A program made the position numbers and the translations under genes. Shown one piece after another: positions 1-8,919 of a stretch of DNA of 64,000 nucleotides. Origin of the DNA: Lachnospiraceae bacterium (GTDB taxonomy: Bacteria; Bacillota; Clostridia; Lachnospirales; Lachnospiraceae). The stretch is taken from positions 60,745-124,744 of the forward strand of contig SVDL01000001.1 in NCBI GenBank assembly GCA_015057835.1. The letters are read 5' to 3'. The stretch's first letter is position 1, and each line of letters begins with the position of its first letter. The notes under the pieces are model-generated. The model worked only from the letters and a program-made list of their open reading frames with translations, was not told the origin of the DNA and made no database searches.

Positions 1-2414
1 TGCACCCGCAGATTCTGCACCGCGGTATTATTTCTCCACAGCCACTCGTGCACGTACCACCCCATGACGGTCGGAAGGCCCGTCGCGACGCTGACCCGGC
101 CGTAATCGCTGTAGCTGTCGCCATTTGCCTCCAGAATGACCGGCTGGTCCGGCACATGGGAATTGAGCCAGGCGACTGCGCCGAAATCATTTGGGAAATC
201 TTCGGAAATAAAGACCGACGCATCCGTGCTGATCCGTTCCGAAGGCCGGAAAATATTCCCGAACCAGTCATGTACGCTTCGGAAAATGAAGCCTCCCGTG
301 AGCGCCAGCATCACAAGGCCGACGACCGCTCCGGCAAATGCGGCCTTCCCGATCCGACGATCCTCCCCGGTAAATGCTATCTTCCCGGTCTGACGGTCTT
401 CTCCGGCAAATCCGTTCTTCCCGCTCCGACGTTTCTCCCCGTCAAATGCAGCCTCTCCCGTTCTGCCCCCTTCACTTTCCTCCGTCCGCACTGCCTCAAA
501 AGAAGCGGATCTCGCCGACGCCTCCTCAAGATACAGGACGATCGCCCGGACGAGCACATAGCCCATCACGATCCCGAACAGGATAAATGCCTGATAGGTC
601 AGCTTGAACATCGTGTTGGCGCGGTAGTGGGAAGCGGTGTAAATGTCCTTGACATAGATCACTTCCGGCATCCACACAAGCCCCATCGCGCACGCCGCGA
701 ACAGGACCGCCGCCATATCCGGCAGGGTGAGATTTTCAAAGAAATCAAGGAATGCCGTCAGAGCTGTCTGCAGGGCATGTTTTACTTTTATCCATTTTTC
801 CCGGGCCGTGTCTTCGCTGCGCTCTTCGAGAGCGATACCCGGGGTTTCCGGTTCACTGTCTTCGCGGGATTCGTCATTTTTCCCGGATTCAGCAGCTTCC
901 GAAGCAGCTGCTCGGACCGCCTGCACCCTCTCCCGGATCCTCGCCGCGATGAACCATACGGAGACCGTCACCGGAAGCCACCAAAGGATCAGCAGCTGAT
1001 AAAGCGGGGAGTGCGAATGGGTCTTCCCGATCTCGCTGGAGATCTGGTCAAATGTAGACGTAAACGGCAGTGCCGCGATCTTTCCGCACAGGAACATCAC
1101 GGCGGCCTCCGCGATCATCACTGTCCAGAAGATCTTCGGGGACTTCCGGTATCTTCTGAGATTCGTAAAAAATATGATCGAGCCGCAGACGACGTAATAA
1201 ATCGGGAAATCCCAGAAATTCGTCCATCGGAACAGACCGGTCACAAGTCCGATCAGCAGGATCTCCGGGCGGAAGATCCCCCGAATAAAGGAAAATACCT
1301 TCTCCGCCTGCTCTTCTGCCGCCGCGGAATCAAAGTGTTTCTGCCCCGCCGCGCTGTCCGTTCCGGAGAGATTTTCCGCGCCGTTCCTGTGCGTCATAAG
1401 TCTGTTCCGGAACGCGAGTCTTTCATTTTCCATAAACTGTCGTCTCGCCCAGGCGTAGACGACTGCGGTCACGAGAACGACAAACAGGATATTGATATAA
1501 TGCGCGTGCAGATCTCCCAGCACCGTGGAATAGGAAGGAAATTCGTGGATCGTCTTGTCCTCCGTGTCCGGGTGATAGCCGATATAGCGCGTCGAATCCG
1601 GAAACCAGTAATAATACGTTGCCGCAGTACCGTTGATCTTTTTGATGAGCGGCACGATGATCCCGTAAATGACATAGTGAAAATTTCCGCAGAATGCGAC
1701 CGCGCACCCCGCGGCAGTGCCGGCAGCGATCTCCGCCGCTATATTCCGCATACCGGATCCGGCGCTGTTTTTCCCTCCGCGCAGCCCGTTCAGGCGGTCC
1801 GCCATCATCTGCGAAGTCAGTGAGAACGGCAGCATGCAGCTCATGGCCGCGATCAGGGCGCGCATAAGATTATAACCTTCTCCGGCGCGCACCTGGGACA
1901 GGCGCACAAGCCAGGCGGCGATATACTGGCCGCCGTAATAATAGTTGACGGCTTCCCCGGCGTACCACGGATCGGCAAACGGCATGTAGTCGCTGCGGAG
2001 CATGGAGGTCATAAAACCGTAATCCATGAATTTTTCCGTGCCGTAAGCCTCCGGCCGAAACCCGATGATATAGGTCCACAGCGCCATCAACAGAAAAAAT
2101 GCGATCTCCTCTCCGAGGATCCGTTTCCACGGAAATGATTTCTTTGCGGCGGGATATCTTCTTCTGTAAATAAGAAAGAGTATGCCGAAAACCGCTGCCG
2201 GGAGCAGCAGCATGAGAAAGCAGTTCAGTGTCCGGAAGCGCATTCGGTGCATGCAGTTCAGGACCCACATCGCATATGCCCCGGCCAGAATGCCGAGGCT
2301 CTTGGAAAAGATCCACCCCCGGTCGTTCCATCCGTCAAAGAGCAGCATGGAAAGCGGCATGTAGACCATGCCGATCCCGAGGATCACAATATACCAGATC
2401 AGAAAAATAACCAT
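1..2414 (-). CDS. DUF2298 / YYY-domain polytopic membrane protein (3' end truncated by window start)
   Basis: Manual minus-strand translation from ATG (2414-2412) is open to position 1: MVIFLIWYIVILGIGMVYMPLSMLLFDGWNDRGWIFSKSLGILAGAY...KFMDYGFMTSMLRSDYMPFADPWYAGEAVNYYYGGQYIAAWLVRLSQV...; YYYGGQ motif and many hydrophobic segments. Not in the ORF track because it has no stop inside the window. Confidence 0.85.
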   Translation of the reverse strand, partial: MVIFLIWYIVILGIGMVYMPLSMLLFDGWNDRGWIFSKSLGILAGAYAMWVLNCMHRMRFRTLNCFLMLLLPAAVFGILFLIYRRRYPAAKKSFPWKRILGEEIAFFLLMALWTYIIGFRPEAYGTEKFMDYGFMTSMLRSDYMPFADPWYAGEAVNYYYGGQYIAAWLVRLSQVRAGEGYNLMRALIAAMSCMLPFSLTSQMMADRLNGLRGGKNSAGSGMRNIAAEIAAGTAAGCAVAFCGNFHYVIYGIIVPLIKKINGTAATYYYWFPDSTRYIGYHPDTEDKTIHEFPSYSTVLGDLHAHYINILFVVLVTAVVYAWARRQFMENERLAFRNRLMTHRNGAENLSGTDSAAGQKHFDSAAAEEQAEKVFSFIRGIFRPEILLIGLVTGLFRWTNFWDFPIYYVVCGSIIFFTNLRRYRKSPKIFWTVMIAEAAVMFLCGKIAALPFTSTFDQISSEIGKTHSHSPLYQLLILWWLPVTVSVWFIAARIRERVQAVRAAASEAAESGKNDESREDSEPETPGIALEERSEDTAREKWIKVKHALQTALTAFLDFFENLTLPDMAAVLFAACAMGLVWMPEVIYVKDIYTASHYRANTMFKLTYQAFILFGIVMGYVLVRAIVLYLEEASARSASFEAVRTEESEGGRTGEAAFDGEKRRSGKNGFAGEDRQTGKIAFTGEDRRIGKAAFAGAVVGLVMLALTGGFIFRSVHDWFGNIFRPSERISTDASVFISEDFPNDFGAVAWLNSHVPDQPVILEANGDSYSDYGRVSVATGLPTVMGWYVHEWLWRNNTAVQNLRV

Positions 2415-2655
2415 ACTACCCCCCGGCCGTTCTCCCCCGGAAGAGGGGGCTCCGGCCGATCCCTCAGAAAATGCTCCACTGCGTCCTTCACACTGTCATC
2501 GCGCCGGTGTGCTCTTACTTGTTTCAGTATAAAACCGGACGGCTGCATTTTCAATGAGCAACCTTCGGTTATGCTTGACTAACAGTATTTTCTCCTGATA
2601 ATCTCTTAATATCAAGAATAATTACTGTTTTTAGTTTTGCCAGGGGAGTACCGCC

Positions 2656-3039
2656 GTGCAGGTCAAATACAGCAGACAACGGGAAGCGATACTGCATTTT
2701 CTGGAAAGCCGCAGGGACCATCCTACGGCGGACGTTATTTATGCGCACCTGAAAATGCAGGACCCGAAGATCAGCCTCGGAACGGTCTACCGCAACCTCT
2801 CCCTGCTGACGGAACTCGGAAAGATCCGGACCTTCGCGACCGGCGACGGGAAAGAACACTATGATCCCAACACCTCGGCCCACAGCCACCTGATCTGCCG
2901 CTCATGCGGGTCGGTGTCGGATGTCGACGTCATTTGTCCAGAAACCACGGCGCAGCAGGCGGAAAATAAAAGCGGCGGACGCGTTGAGGACTCGCAGCTC
3001 TTCTTTTACGGGCAGTGCGAAAAATGCGCAGGAAAATGA
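2656..3039 (+). CDS. Fur-family transcriptional regulator (PerR-like)
   Basis: 127 aa, GTG start; winged-helix pattern SLGTVYRNLSLLTELGKI and HSHLICRSCGSVSDVDV metal-site region plus C-terminal CEKC. Confidence 0.85.
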   Translation: MQVKYSRQREAILHFLESRRDHPTADVIYAHLKMQDPKISLGTVYRNLSLLTELGKIRTFATGDGKEHYDPNTSAHSHLICRSCGSVSDVDVICPETTAQQAENKSGGRVEDSQLFFYGQCEKCAGK

Positions 3040-3209
3040 AAACGCAGCCGTCCCCCGGGTTTTTCGGATAATAAAAAGTGCTGCCGTATTCAAAGGCCTG
3101 CGCTTTCCGGGGAATGTCACATTCAGTAAGGTGATGATGCACCGGCGTGTGCTTTTCACATAAATAGCCAAAGGATATAATTAATAACAACCATAAGGAG
3201 GAAGTTACA

Positions 3210-3755
3210 ATGGCAAAATGGGTATGCGGCGTATGCGGTTATGTTTTTGAGGGAGATGCTGCTCCGGAACAGTGCCCGGTCTGCAAAGCTCCGGCATCCA
3301 AATTCATCAAACAGGACGAGGAAATGACCTGGGCTGCGGAACACATCGTCGGTGTCGCGGAAGGCGCTCCGGAAGACATTATCGAAGATCTTCGCGCGAA
3401 CTTCACCGGTGAATGCTCGGAAGTCGGCATGTATCTCGCCATGAGCCGTGTCGCTTACAGAGAAGGCTATCCGGAAATCGGCGAATATTGGAAGACAGCC
3501 GCGTTCGAAGAGGCGGAACACGCTGCGAAATTCGCGGAACTCCTCGGCGAAGTGCTCACAGACAGCACCGAGAAGAACCTTCGCATGAGAGTCGAAGCCG
3601 AGAACGGCGCGACCGCAGGCAAGACCGACCTCGCGAAGAGAGCAAAAGCCCTCAATCTCGATGCGATCCATGACACTGTTCATGAGATGGCCCGCGATGA
3701 GGCGAGACACGGAAAGGCATTTGCAGGTCTTCTGAAGAGATATTTCGAGAAATAA
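3210..3755 (+). CDS. Rubrerythrin with N-terminal rubredoxin domain (reverse rubrerythrin)
   Basis: 181 aa; [28 protein letters not shown] rubredoxin motif followed by ferritin-like EEAEHAAKF / [12 protein letters not shown] aaggagg upstream. Confidence 0.93.
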   Translation: MAKWVCGVCGYVFEGDAAPEQCPVCKAPASKFIKQDEEMTWAAEHIVGVAEGAPEDIIEDLRANFTGECSEVGMYLAMSRVAYREGYPEIGEYWKTAAFEEAEHAAKFAELLGEVLTDSTEKNLRMRVEAENGATAGKTDLAKRAKALNLDAIHDTVHEMARDEARHGKAFAGLLKRYFEK

Positions 3756-3833
3756 AAACGAAATAAACAAGGACATAAAGAAGCACTGCCGTCAGGCGTT
3801 GGCTCGAACAGGTTTTAGTAACTAAAAATCATA

Positions 3834-3863
3834 GAAACCGTCACTTGCCCGAGTGGCGGTTTC
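3834..3863 (+). terminator. Stem-loop terminator downstream of rubrerythrin
   Basis: gaaaccgtcact-tgcccg-agtggcggtttc, 12-bp arms with one T.G wobble. Confidence 0.6.
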
Positions 3864-3936
3864 TGCGTTTCACAATTATCGTAATGTTAAAAAAACCAAT
3901 ATGTAATGTCATTCGCACACTAAAGGAGGCAGGACC

Positions 3937-4857
3937 ATGCTCCTCTCGATTGAAAATATGATCGTCCGGAAAAGAGTCGGCGAAAGAGCCGCCGTTGACA
4001 TGCTGGCGGACGCCGGATTTACGGGGATCGACTATTCCTTCTGCATGATGGAAGACTGGGAAGAAACGATAAACGGAAACGATTCCCTGTCCTGTGCCGA
4101 AGATCTCCGAGAATACGCAGGGAGCCGGGGGGTCACATTCTGTCAGTCCCACGCCCCGTTCCGGTTCCGCGCCGGCATGAAAATGGACGAGTCCGAATAT
4201 GAATATTACCGGATCGTAAAGTCGATGGAATTTGCCGCCGCGATGAAAATACCGATGATCGTGGTGCACGCCCTGATGACGGAAGACGGCTCGGATGAAC
4301 TGGATCTCAATGAGCGCTATTACAGCTCTCTTCTCCCCTATGCGGAGAAATACGGGATAAAGATCGCGGTAGAAAATCTCACCGGCCGCCGCACAAGGGA
4401 TTCGCTGCCGACACAGATGTGCCTCGGCAATCCGGAAAAGTACTGTGAAATGCAGGATCGCCTGAACAGTCCCTATATCTGCGGCTGTCTGGACATCGGG
4501 CACGCCAATCTCACGACGCATGATCCGGCGGGATTTATACGCGCGTGCAAAGGATATGTGCATTATATCCACACCCACGACAATAACGGGGTGCACGACA
4601 GGCACTGCCTGCCTTCCCTCGCAAGATGGTTTGATGAGAAAGCAAAACCGGATACGGCAGTCCGGGATTATCTGGCGCCGAATCCGGAATATTCGATCCC
4701 CTGGGACGACGTGCTGTCCGCCCTGAAGGAAATCGGCTACAGCGGTCCCTTCAATCTGGAACTGCTGCGCTATATGGAATGTTATATGACAGAAGATCTT
4801 CCGGCCGCGCTGGGGACAGCCGCATCCGTCGGCAGGCGGATGATGGCGGAACTATAA
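3937..4857 (+). CDS. Sugar phosphate isomerase/epimerase (xylose isomerase-like TIM barrel)
   Basis: 306 aa; KIAVENLTGRR...CLDIGHANL...YVHYIHTHDNNGVHDRH...FNLELLRY typical of AP endonuclease 2/xylose isomerase-like family. Confidence 0.85.
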   Translation: MLLSIENMIVRKRVGERAAVDMLADAGFTGIDYSFCMMEDWEETINGNDSLSCAEDLREYAGSRGVTFCQSHAPFRFRAGMKMDESEYEYYRIVKSMEFAAAMKIPMIVVHALMTEDGSDELDLNERYYSSLLPYAEKYGIKIAVENLTGRRTRDSLPTQMCLGNPEKYCEMQDRLNSPYICGCLDIGHANLTTHDPAGFIRACKGYVHYIHTHDNNGVHDRHCLPSLARWFDEKAKPDTAVRDYLAPNPEYSIPWDDVLSALKEIGYSGPFNLELLRYMECYMTEDLPAALGTAASVGRRMMAEL

Positions 4858-4881
4858 CCTTCTTTTTCCTGAAAAATGAAA

Positions 4882-4931
4882 ACATCCCTGCCCTCATTCT
4901 CAATCGCTCTTGAGAATGAGGGCAGGGATGT
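4882..4931. terminator. Bidirectional terminator between convergent genes
   Basis: Perfect 22-bp arms acatccctgccctcattctcaa / ttgagaatgagggcagggatgt with 6-nt loop tcgctc; A-rich left flank, T-rich right flank. Confidence 0.85.
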
Positions 4932-4950
4932 CTGTTTTTTATTTTCTTTT

Positions 4951-6423
4951 TTATTCTTCCCAGAGCTCCGCAATAACCTTCAGCGTCTCCTCGACGAGAA
5001 CGTCGCCGCTCTCCGGTCCCACCATGGTGGATGCCGGCTTGGAGCTGTAGGAGCCGCCGTCGACAGCGGCGTGGGTCGGCAGATAGCCGCCGAGGCCGTT
5101 GGAGAGCTGGCAGAGCATGACCTGCCGCGCTTTCGCGCGGGCTTTGATCCGCTGTCCGAACTCCACGAACAGCTCGAAGGGGTTCGTCGCGATCGCCAGA
5201 GTGCCGACGCGGATGATGTGGCTCACACACTCAAAATTCGCGCTCTCCTTCTGCTGCCGGTAGCGGAGGACAACGCCCTGGGGCTCAAACGCTTTCACAA
5301 GATCCGCCATCGTCATCGGGTTCTCTTTGGAGTACTTCGCGTTGATTGCTTCTACTTCGGCTTCCGCCTCTTTGTAATCCTCTTCCGAGACCTGACGGAT
5401 CGGAAGTTCAAGCTTCATGACTCTGTGGCGGAGGACCGGCGTGTAGTCAATATAGTTCTTCGCGGTCTCATAGCCGCGGGCGACAGCTTCCGTGATGCGG
5501 GAACCGATGCTCTGGCACAGCTCCGTCATGTCGAAATTGCGGAACACTTCTTTGGTCTGGCCGCCCCATCCGAGGAGCGCTTCCTTATTGTATTTGGAGA
5601 TCTCCACAAGGTCCACCGGCGCCATATCTCCCGCTGCGGAGCAGATGGGCAGCACGAAGACATTTCTCCCCAGCTTACTGCGGATCTGCGAGCGGGCGGG
5701 AGCCCAGAAATCAGCAGAAATAAAGCGATGAAGTTCATAGACCTGGGACGGGCAGGGCACCGAGCAGACGATGCCGGTGATCTCCTGGCGGGTATTCCAG
5801 GTGTACATGATCTCCACGGTCGTATCAATGCAGCCCTCAAAGCGGATAAAATTCGGCTCGGAAGCATCGCCGTACATGACAGATTCAAGGTGTCCGTCCT
5901 CCATCATGAACTGCGGGCGCCGGTTGAAGCCGATCGCCGCGTATTCATGGGCGAAGCTGACGCCGCCCTCCTCCCGGTCTTCCCAGGCGCGGACGACCAG
6001 ATCGCAGAGCCGCTCCGCGAGATATTCCTTCGCTTTTTCTCCCTCGAGCATTCCTTCGGGCGCCTCAAAAGGCGGCAGGATCTCTTCTTTATAGACCTTT
6101 TTATTATCCTCCCTCATGAAGTCGCAGTAAAATGCGGACGCGTTATGGGAATGAATGGAATTCAGGGAGACTTTCTCCGACGGGATCCCGTTCTCCTCCA
6201 GCATTTTGAGGAGGCCCGGCATCACAAATACCGGCGGCTCCGTAATATCCAGAGAGACCATGACTGCCTGGTCCTCCCCGTTATCCAGCACGAGGGCTGT
6301 CGCGGTGATCGGATCGTGGATCCACTCCGAGGCCCTCATGTACATCTGTCCTTCCATAAGAAGCGGCACTTCCGGGGTAATGCTCGTCTGTGCCCAGCCG
6401 ATTCTCAGTTTAGCGCTTTTCAT
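4951..6423 (-). CDS. Neutral/alkaline ceramidase N-terminal-domain-like hydrolase
   Basis: 490 aa; GWAQTSITPEVP..., NSIHSHNAS, AAGDMAPVD; no signal peptide; paralogous to 16464..17990. Confidence 0.7.
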   Translation of the reverse strand: MKSAKLRIGWAQTSITPEVPLLMEGQMYMRASEWIHDPITATALVLDNGEDQAVMVSLDITEPPVFVMPGLLKMLEENGIPSEKVSLNSIHSHNASAFYCDFMREDNKKVYKEEILPPFEAPEGMLEGEKAKEYLAERLCDLVVRAWEDREEGGVSFAHEYAAIGFNRRPQFMMEDGHLESVMYGDASEPNFIRFEGCIDTTVEIMYTWNTRQEITGIVCSVPCPSQVYELHRFISADFWAPARSQIRSKLGRNVFVLPICSAAGDMAPVDLVEISKYNKEALLGWGGQTKEVFRNFDMTELCQSIGSRITEAVARGYETAKNYIDYTPVLRHRVMKLELPIRQVSEEDYKEAEAEVEAINAKYSKENPMTMADLVKAFEPQGVVLRYRQQKESANFECVSHIIRVGTLAIATNPFELFVEFGQRIKARAKARQVMLCQLSNGLGGYLPTHAAVDGGSYSSKPASTMVGPESGDVLVEETLKVIAELWEE

Positions 6424-6487
6424 CTTCTCTGTCTCCTCTGCTTCCTGGTATTCCGTTATCCTTCAACCGGGTTTCGATGCTGTGACA

Positions 6488-7531
6488 TCACACCGCGGCG
6501 TTTTGCGCGGCATCCTCATCCGGCCTGTTTTTCCATTTCGGGCACGGTCCGACGGTCTCCCTGCAGATGAATCTCGACAGAAGACTCACATTCTGGATGG
6601 CCGTGTTCGGATCCTTGATCCGTTTGTGGAGCAGCGCGAGGGCTATATCCACCTGATCATTGATATTGCAGTCGACGGAGGCGATCACTTTGCGGTCCTG
6701 CAGGACCAGTTCGCTGTTGTCGACCGCCACGATCGAGAAATCTTCCGGGATCCGGAACCCTGCCTCGGCGATCGCCTGCCCGGCTCCGACCGCCATATCG
6801 TCATAATCACAGAAGATGGCGGAAGGGATCCTGTCTTCCTTAAGCAGCTCCGTCATGAGCCGGTATCCCGCTTCCTCGTAGCGAAGCCCCGAGATCGCCT
6901 CGTACCGGTCCTCTTCGCGGATCCCGTAGCGCTCCATCGTCTTCCGGAAAATGGCGTGCCGCTTTCCGGAATGCTGTTCACCGAGATACGCGAACCGGCG
7001 GTGTCCGTTGTCGAGAAGTGCCCGGATCGCCTCATCGATCCCGGTCTCTTCATTAATGTAAATATAGTCGTAACTGTAGGTCTCCATGACCGGAATGACC
7101 GAGCAGGAGACGATCGGGACGCGGAACTGTTCCGGAATCAGGTTATTCTCGAGGGCGGCGATGCAGATCACGCCGTCCACGATCCTTGTCTTCTCGAAAT
7201 AGTGGCAGATATCTTCCGCGCGCTGATCGGAGAACAGGGTATCCACGGTGAAAACGATCCCTTTCTCCTCGGCGATCCGCTCGTTGAACCGCATCAGCAG
7301 ATTCGAGTAATACTTGGATGTCTGATCCGTGAACAGGATCCCGACTTTCATTCCCGAGAAGGCTGTCCCGCCGGAATTTGCGGGAACCCGCTTTGTATAT
7401 CCGTGCTCCTGCGCCAGCTTTGCGATATATTCCTTCATTCTGCTGCTGACGTCACTCTGATCGTTGAGCGCTTTGGAGACCGTCGCCGGCGAAACCCCCG
7501 CAATCTCAGCAAGCTGTCTGATGGTAATCAT
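6488..7531 (-). CDS. LacI-family transcriptional regulator
   Basis: 347 aa; N-terminal MITIRQLAEIAGVSPATVSKALNDQSDVSSRMKEYIAKLAQEHGY HTH; periplasmic-binding-like C-terminal domain. Confidence 0.92.
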   Translation of the reverse strand: MITIRQLAEIAGVSPATVSKALNDQSDVSSRMKEYIAKLAQEHGYTKRVPANSGGTAFSGMKVGILFTDQTSKYYSNLLMRFNERIAEEKGIVFTVDTLFSDQRAEDICHYFEKTRIVDGVICIAALENNLIPEQFRVPIVSCSVIPVMETYSYDYIYINEETGIDEAIRALLDNGHRRFAYLGEQHSGKRHAIFRKTMERYGIREEDRYEAISGLRYEEAGYRLMTELLKEDRIPSAIFCDYDDMAVGAGQAIAEAGFRIPEDFSIVAVDNSELVLQDRKVIASVDCNINDQVDIALALLHKRIKDPNTAIQNVSLLSRFICRETVGPCPKWKNRPDEDAAQNAAV

Positions 7532-7575
7532 GAAAATCTTCCCCCCATAAGTTTACTGCGTCCGCTTTTCTGTCC

Positions 7576-8679
7576 TCATTTGTAAATATTTTTTCCGCTG
7601 TTCTTATCAAAAACCAGCACAGCGTCTTTTCTGACCAATAGATCCATCTCTTTTCCCTCTTCGTCCGGAAATCCCTCCGAGGACAGCGAGGAAAAGGAAC
7701 CCGGGAGCCCGTCGACCGAAAAGAGGATCTGCACACCGGTACCGGCCCGCGCGAGCCCCGAAAACTTCGTGCGGATCCGAAGCGCGTCCGGTTCTGTGTT
7801 CTCCGCCTCCGTGAGCAGCTGTTCCGGACGGATCCCGACGATCACTTCTTCCGGGAGATCCATTCCGCTCTTCCGCTCCGGGAGCACAAGACTCTGCCCC
7901 GCAATTTCCGCTATAACGGAATCCCCGTCCGCTCTTAAGGAAGCCGGAAACAGATTGATCTTCGGACTGCCCAGAAATTCCGCCGCAAACAGGCTGTCCG
8001 GATGCGCGTAGACCTCCGCCGCGCTGCCCGAGGACTCGATCTTCCCGTCCTTCATAATGGCGATCCGGTCCGAGAGCGTCATCGCTTCGTTCTGATCGTG
8101 AGTGACATAGATAAATGTCGTCTCCGGCATCAGGCGATGCGCTTTTCTGACCTGTGCCCGGAGTGTCTCCCGCAGTTCCACGTCAAGATTGGCAAAGGGC
8201 TCGTCGAGGAGAAATACGACCGGTCTGCGCACCATCGCCCTCGCGATCGCTACCAGCTGCCGCTGTCCGCCGGACAGCACTCTCGGTCTTCTGTCCAGCA
8301 GATCGGAAATACCGAATACTTCCGCGATCTCCCTCACCTTCCGGTCGATCTCCTCTTTCGGCATTTTCCGCGATTCCAGCGGATAGGAAATATTCCGGTA
8401 CACGGTCCTGTGCGGATAAAGGGCAAAATTCTGGAATACCATCGCCGTATTTCTGTCCTGTACCGCGACATTCTTTACGGAGACATCATCAAACAGGACG
8501 TCGCCCTCCGACGGGCTCGTGATCCCGGAGATCAGCCGCAGAAGCGATGTTTTTCCGCAGCCGGAAGGTCCCAGAAGCACGAAGAACTCCCCGCTGCCGA
8601 TCGTAAGGCTCACGTCATCAACGGCGAGTTTCTTTTTCGTATATCCCATTTTCACATGGTTGAGGGTTATCTTAGCCAC
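7576..8679 (-). CDS. CUT1-type ABC transporter ATP-binding protein (MalK/UgpC-like)
   Basis: 367 aa; GPSGCGKT, LSGGQRQLVAIARAM, VFLLDEPFANLD, THDQNE plus C-terminal TOBE-like region. Confidence 0.9.
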   Translation of the reverse strand: MAKITLNHVKMGYTKKKLAVDDVSLTIGSGEFFVLLGPSGCGKTSLLRLISGITSPSEGDVLFDDVSVKNVAVQDRNTAMVFQNFALYPHRTVYRNISYPLESRKMPKEEIDRKVREIAEVFGISDLLDRRPRVLSGGQRQLVAIARAMVRRPVVFLLDEPFANLDVELRETLRAQVRKAHRLMPETTFIYVTHDQNEAMTLSDRIAIMKDGKIESSGSAAEVYAHPDSLFAAEFLGSPKINLFPASLRADGDSVIAEIAGQSLVLPERKSGMDLPEEVIVGIRPEQLLTEAENTEPDALRIRTKFSGLARAGTGVQILFSVDGLPGSFSSLSSEGFPDEEGKEMDLLVRKDAVLVFDKNSGKNIYK

Positions 8680-8706
8680 TTTTTTCCGCCTTTTTGTTTT
8701 TTAGGC

Positions 8707-8890
8707 AAAAAGTGCTCCGCACTTTTTCTGATACGCTCGCCGCTGCGGCAGCCTAAGGCATCTCCCCGCAAGCGGGTCCCCCCTTTGGCTAGTAAGGTAA
8801 AAAGTGCTCCGCACTTTTTCTGATACGCTCGCCGCTGCGGCAGCCTAAGGCATCTCCCCGCAAGCGGGTCCCCCCTTTGGCTAGTAAGGC
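8707..8890. repeat. Two tandem copies of a 92-bp intergenic element with several hairpins
   Basis: Copies 8707-8798 and 8799-8890, near-identical: aaaaagtgctccgcactttttctgatacgctcgccgctgcggcagcctaaggcatctccccgcaagcgggtcccccctttggctagtaagg; contains AAAAAGTGC-tcc-GCACTTTTT, GCCGC-t-GCGGC and CCCGC-aa-GCGGG hairpins. Confidence 0.9.
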
Positions 8891-8909
8891 GGCACCAAAG
8901 TGGTGCCGC
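8889..8909 (-). terminator. Hairpin downstream of isomerase-like gene
   Basis: gcggcacca-aag-tggtgccgc perfect 9-bp arms. Confidence 0.5.
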
Positions 8910-8919
8910 ATCACTTCAG

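Noticed and set aside
48-1823. 591-aa plus-strand ORF
   Set aside because: Antisense to the DUF2298/YYY membrane protein, whose minus-strand frame gives a coherent polytopic protein.
4876-7585. 564-aa and 476-aa plus-strand ORFs (4876..6570, 6155..7585)
   Set aside because: Antisense to the ceramidase-like and LacI genes; no recognisable domains.
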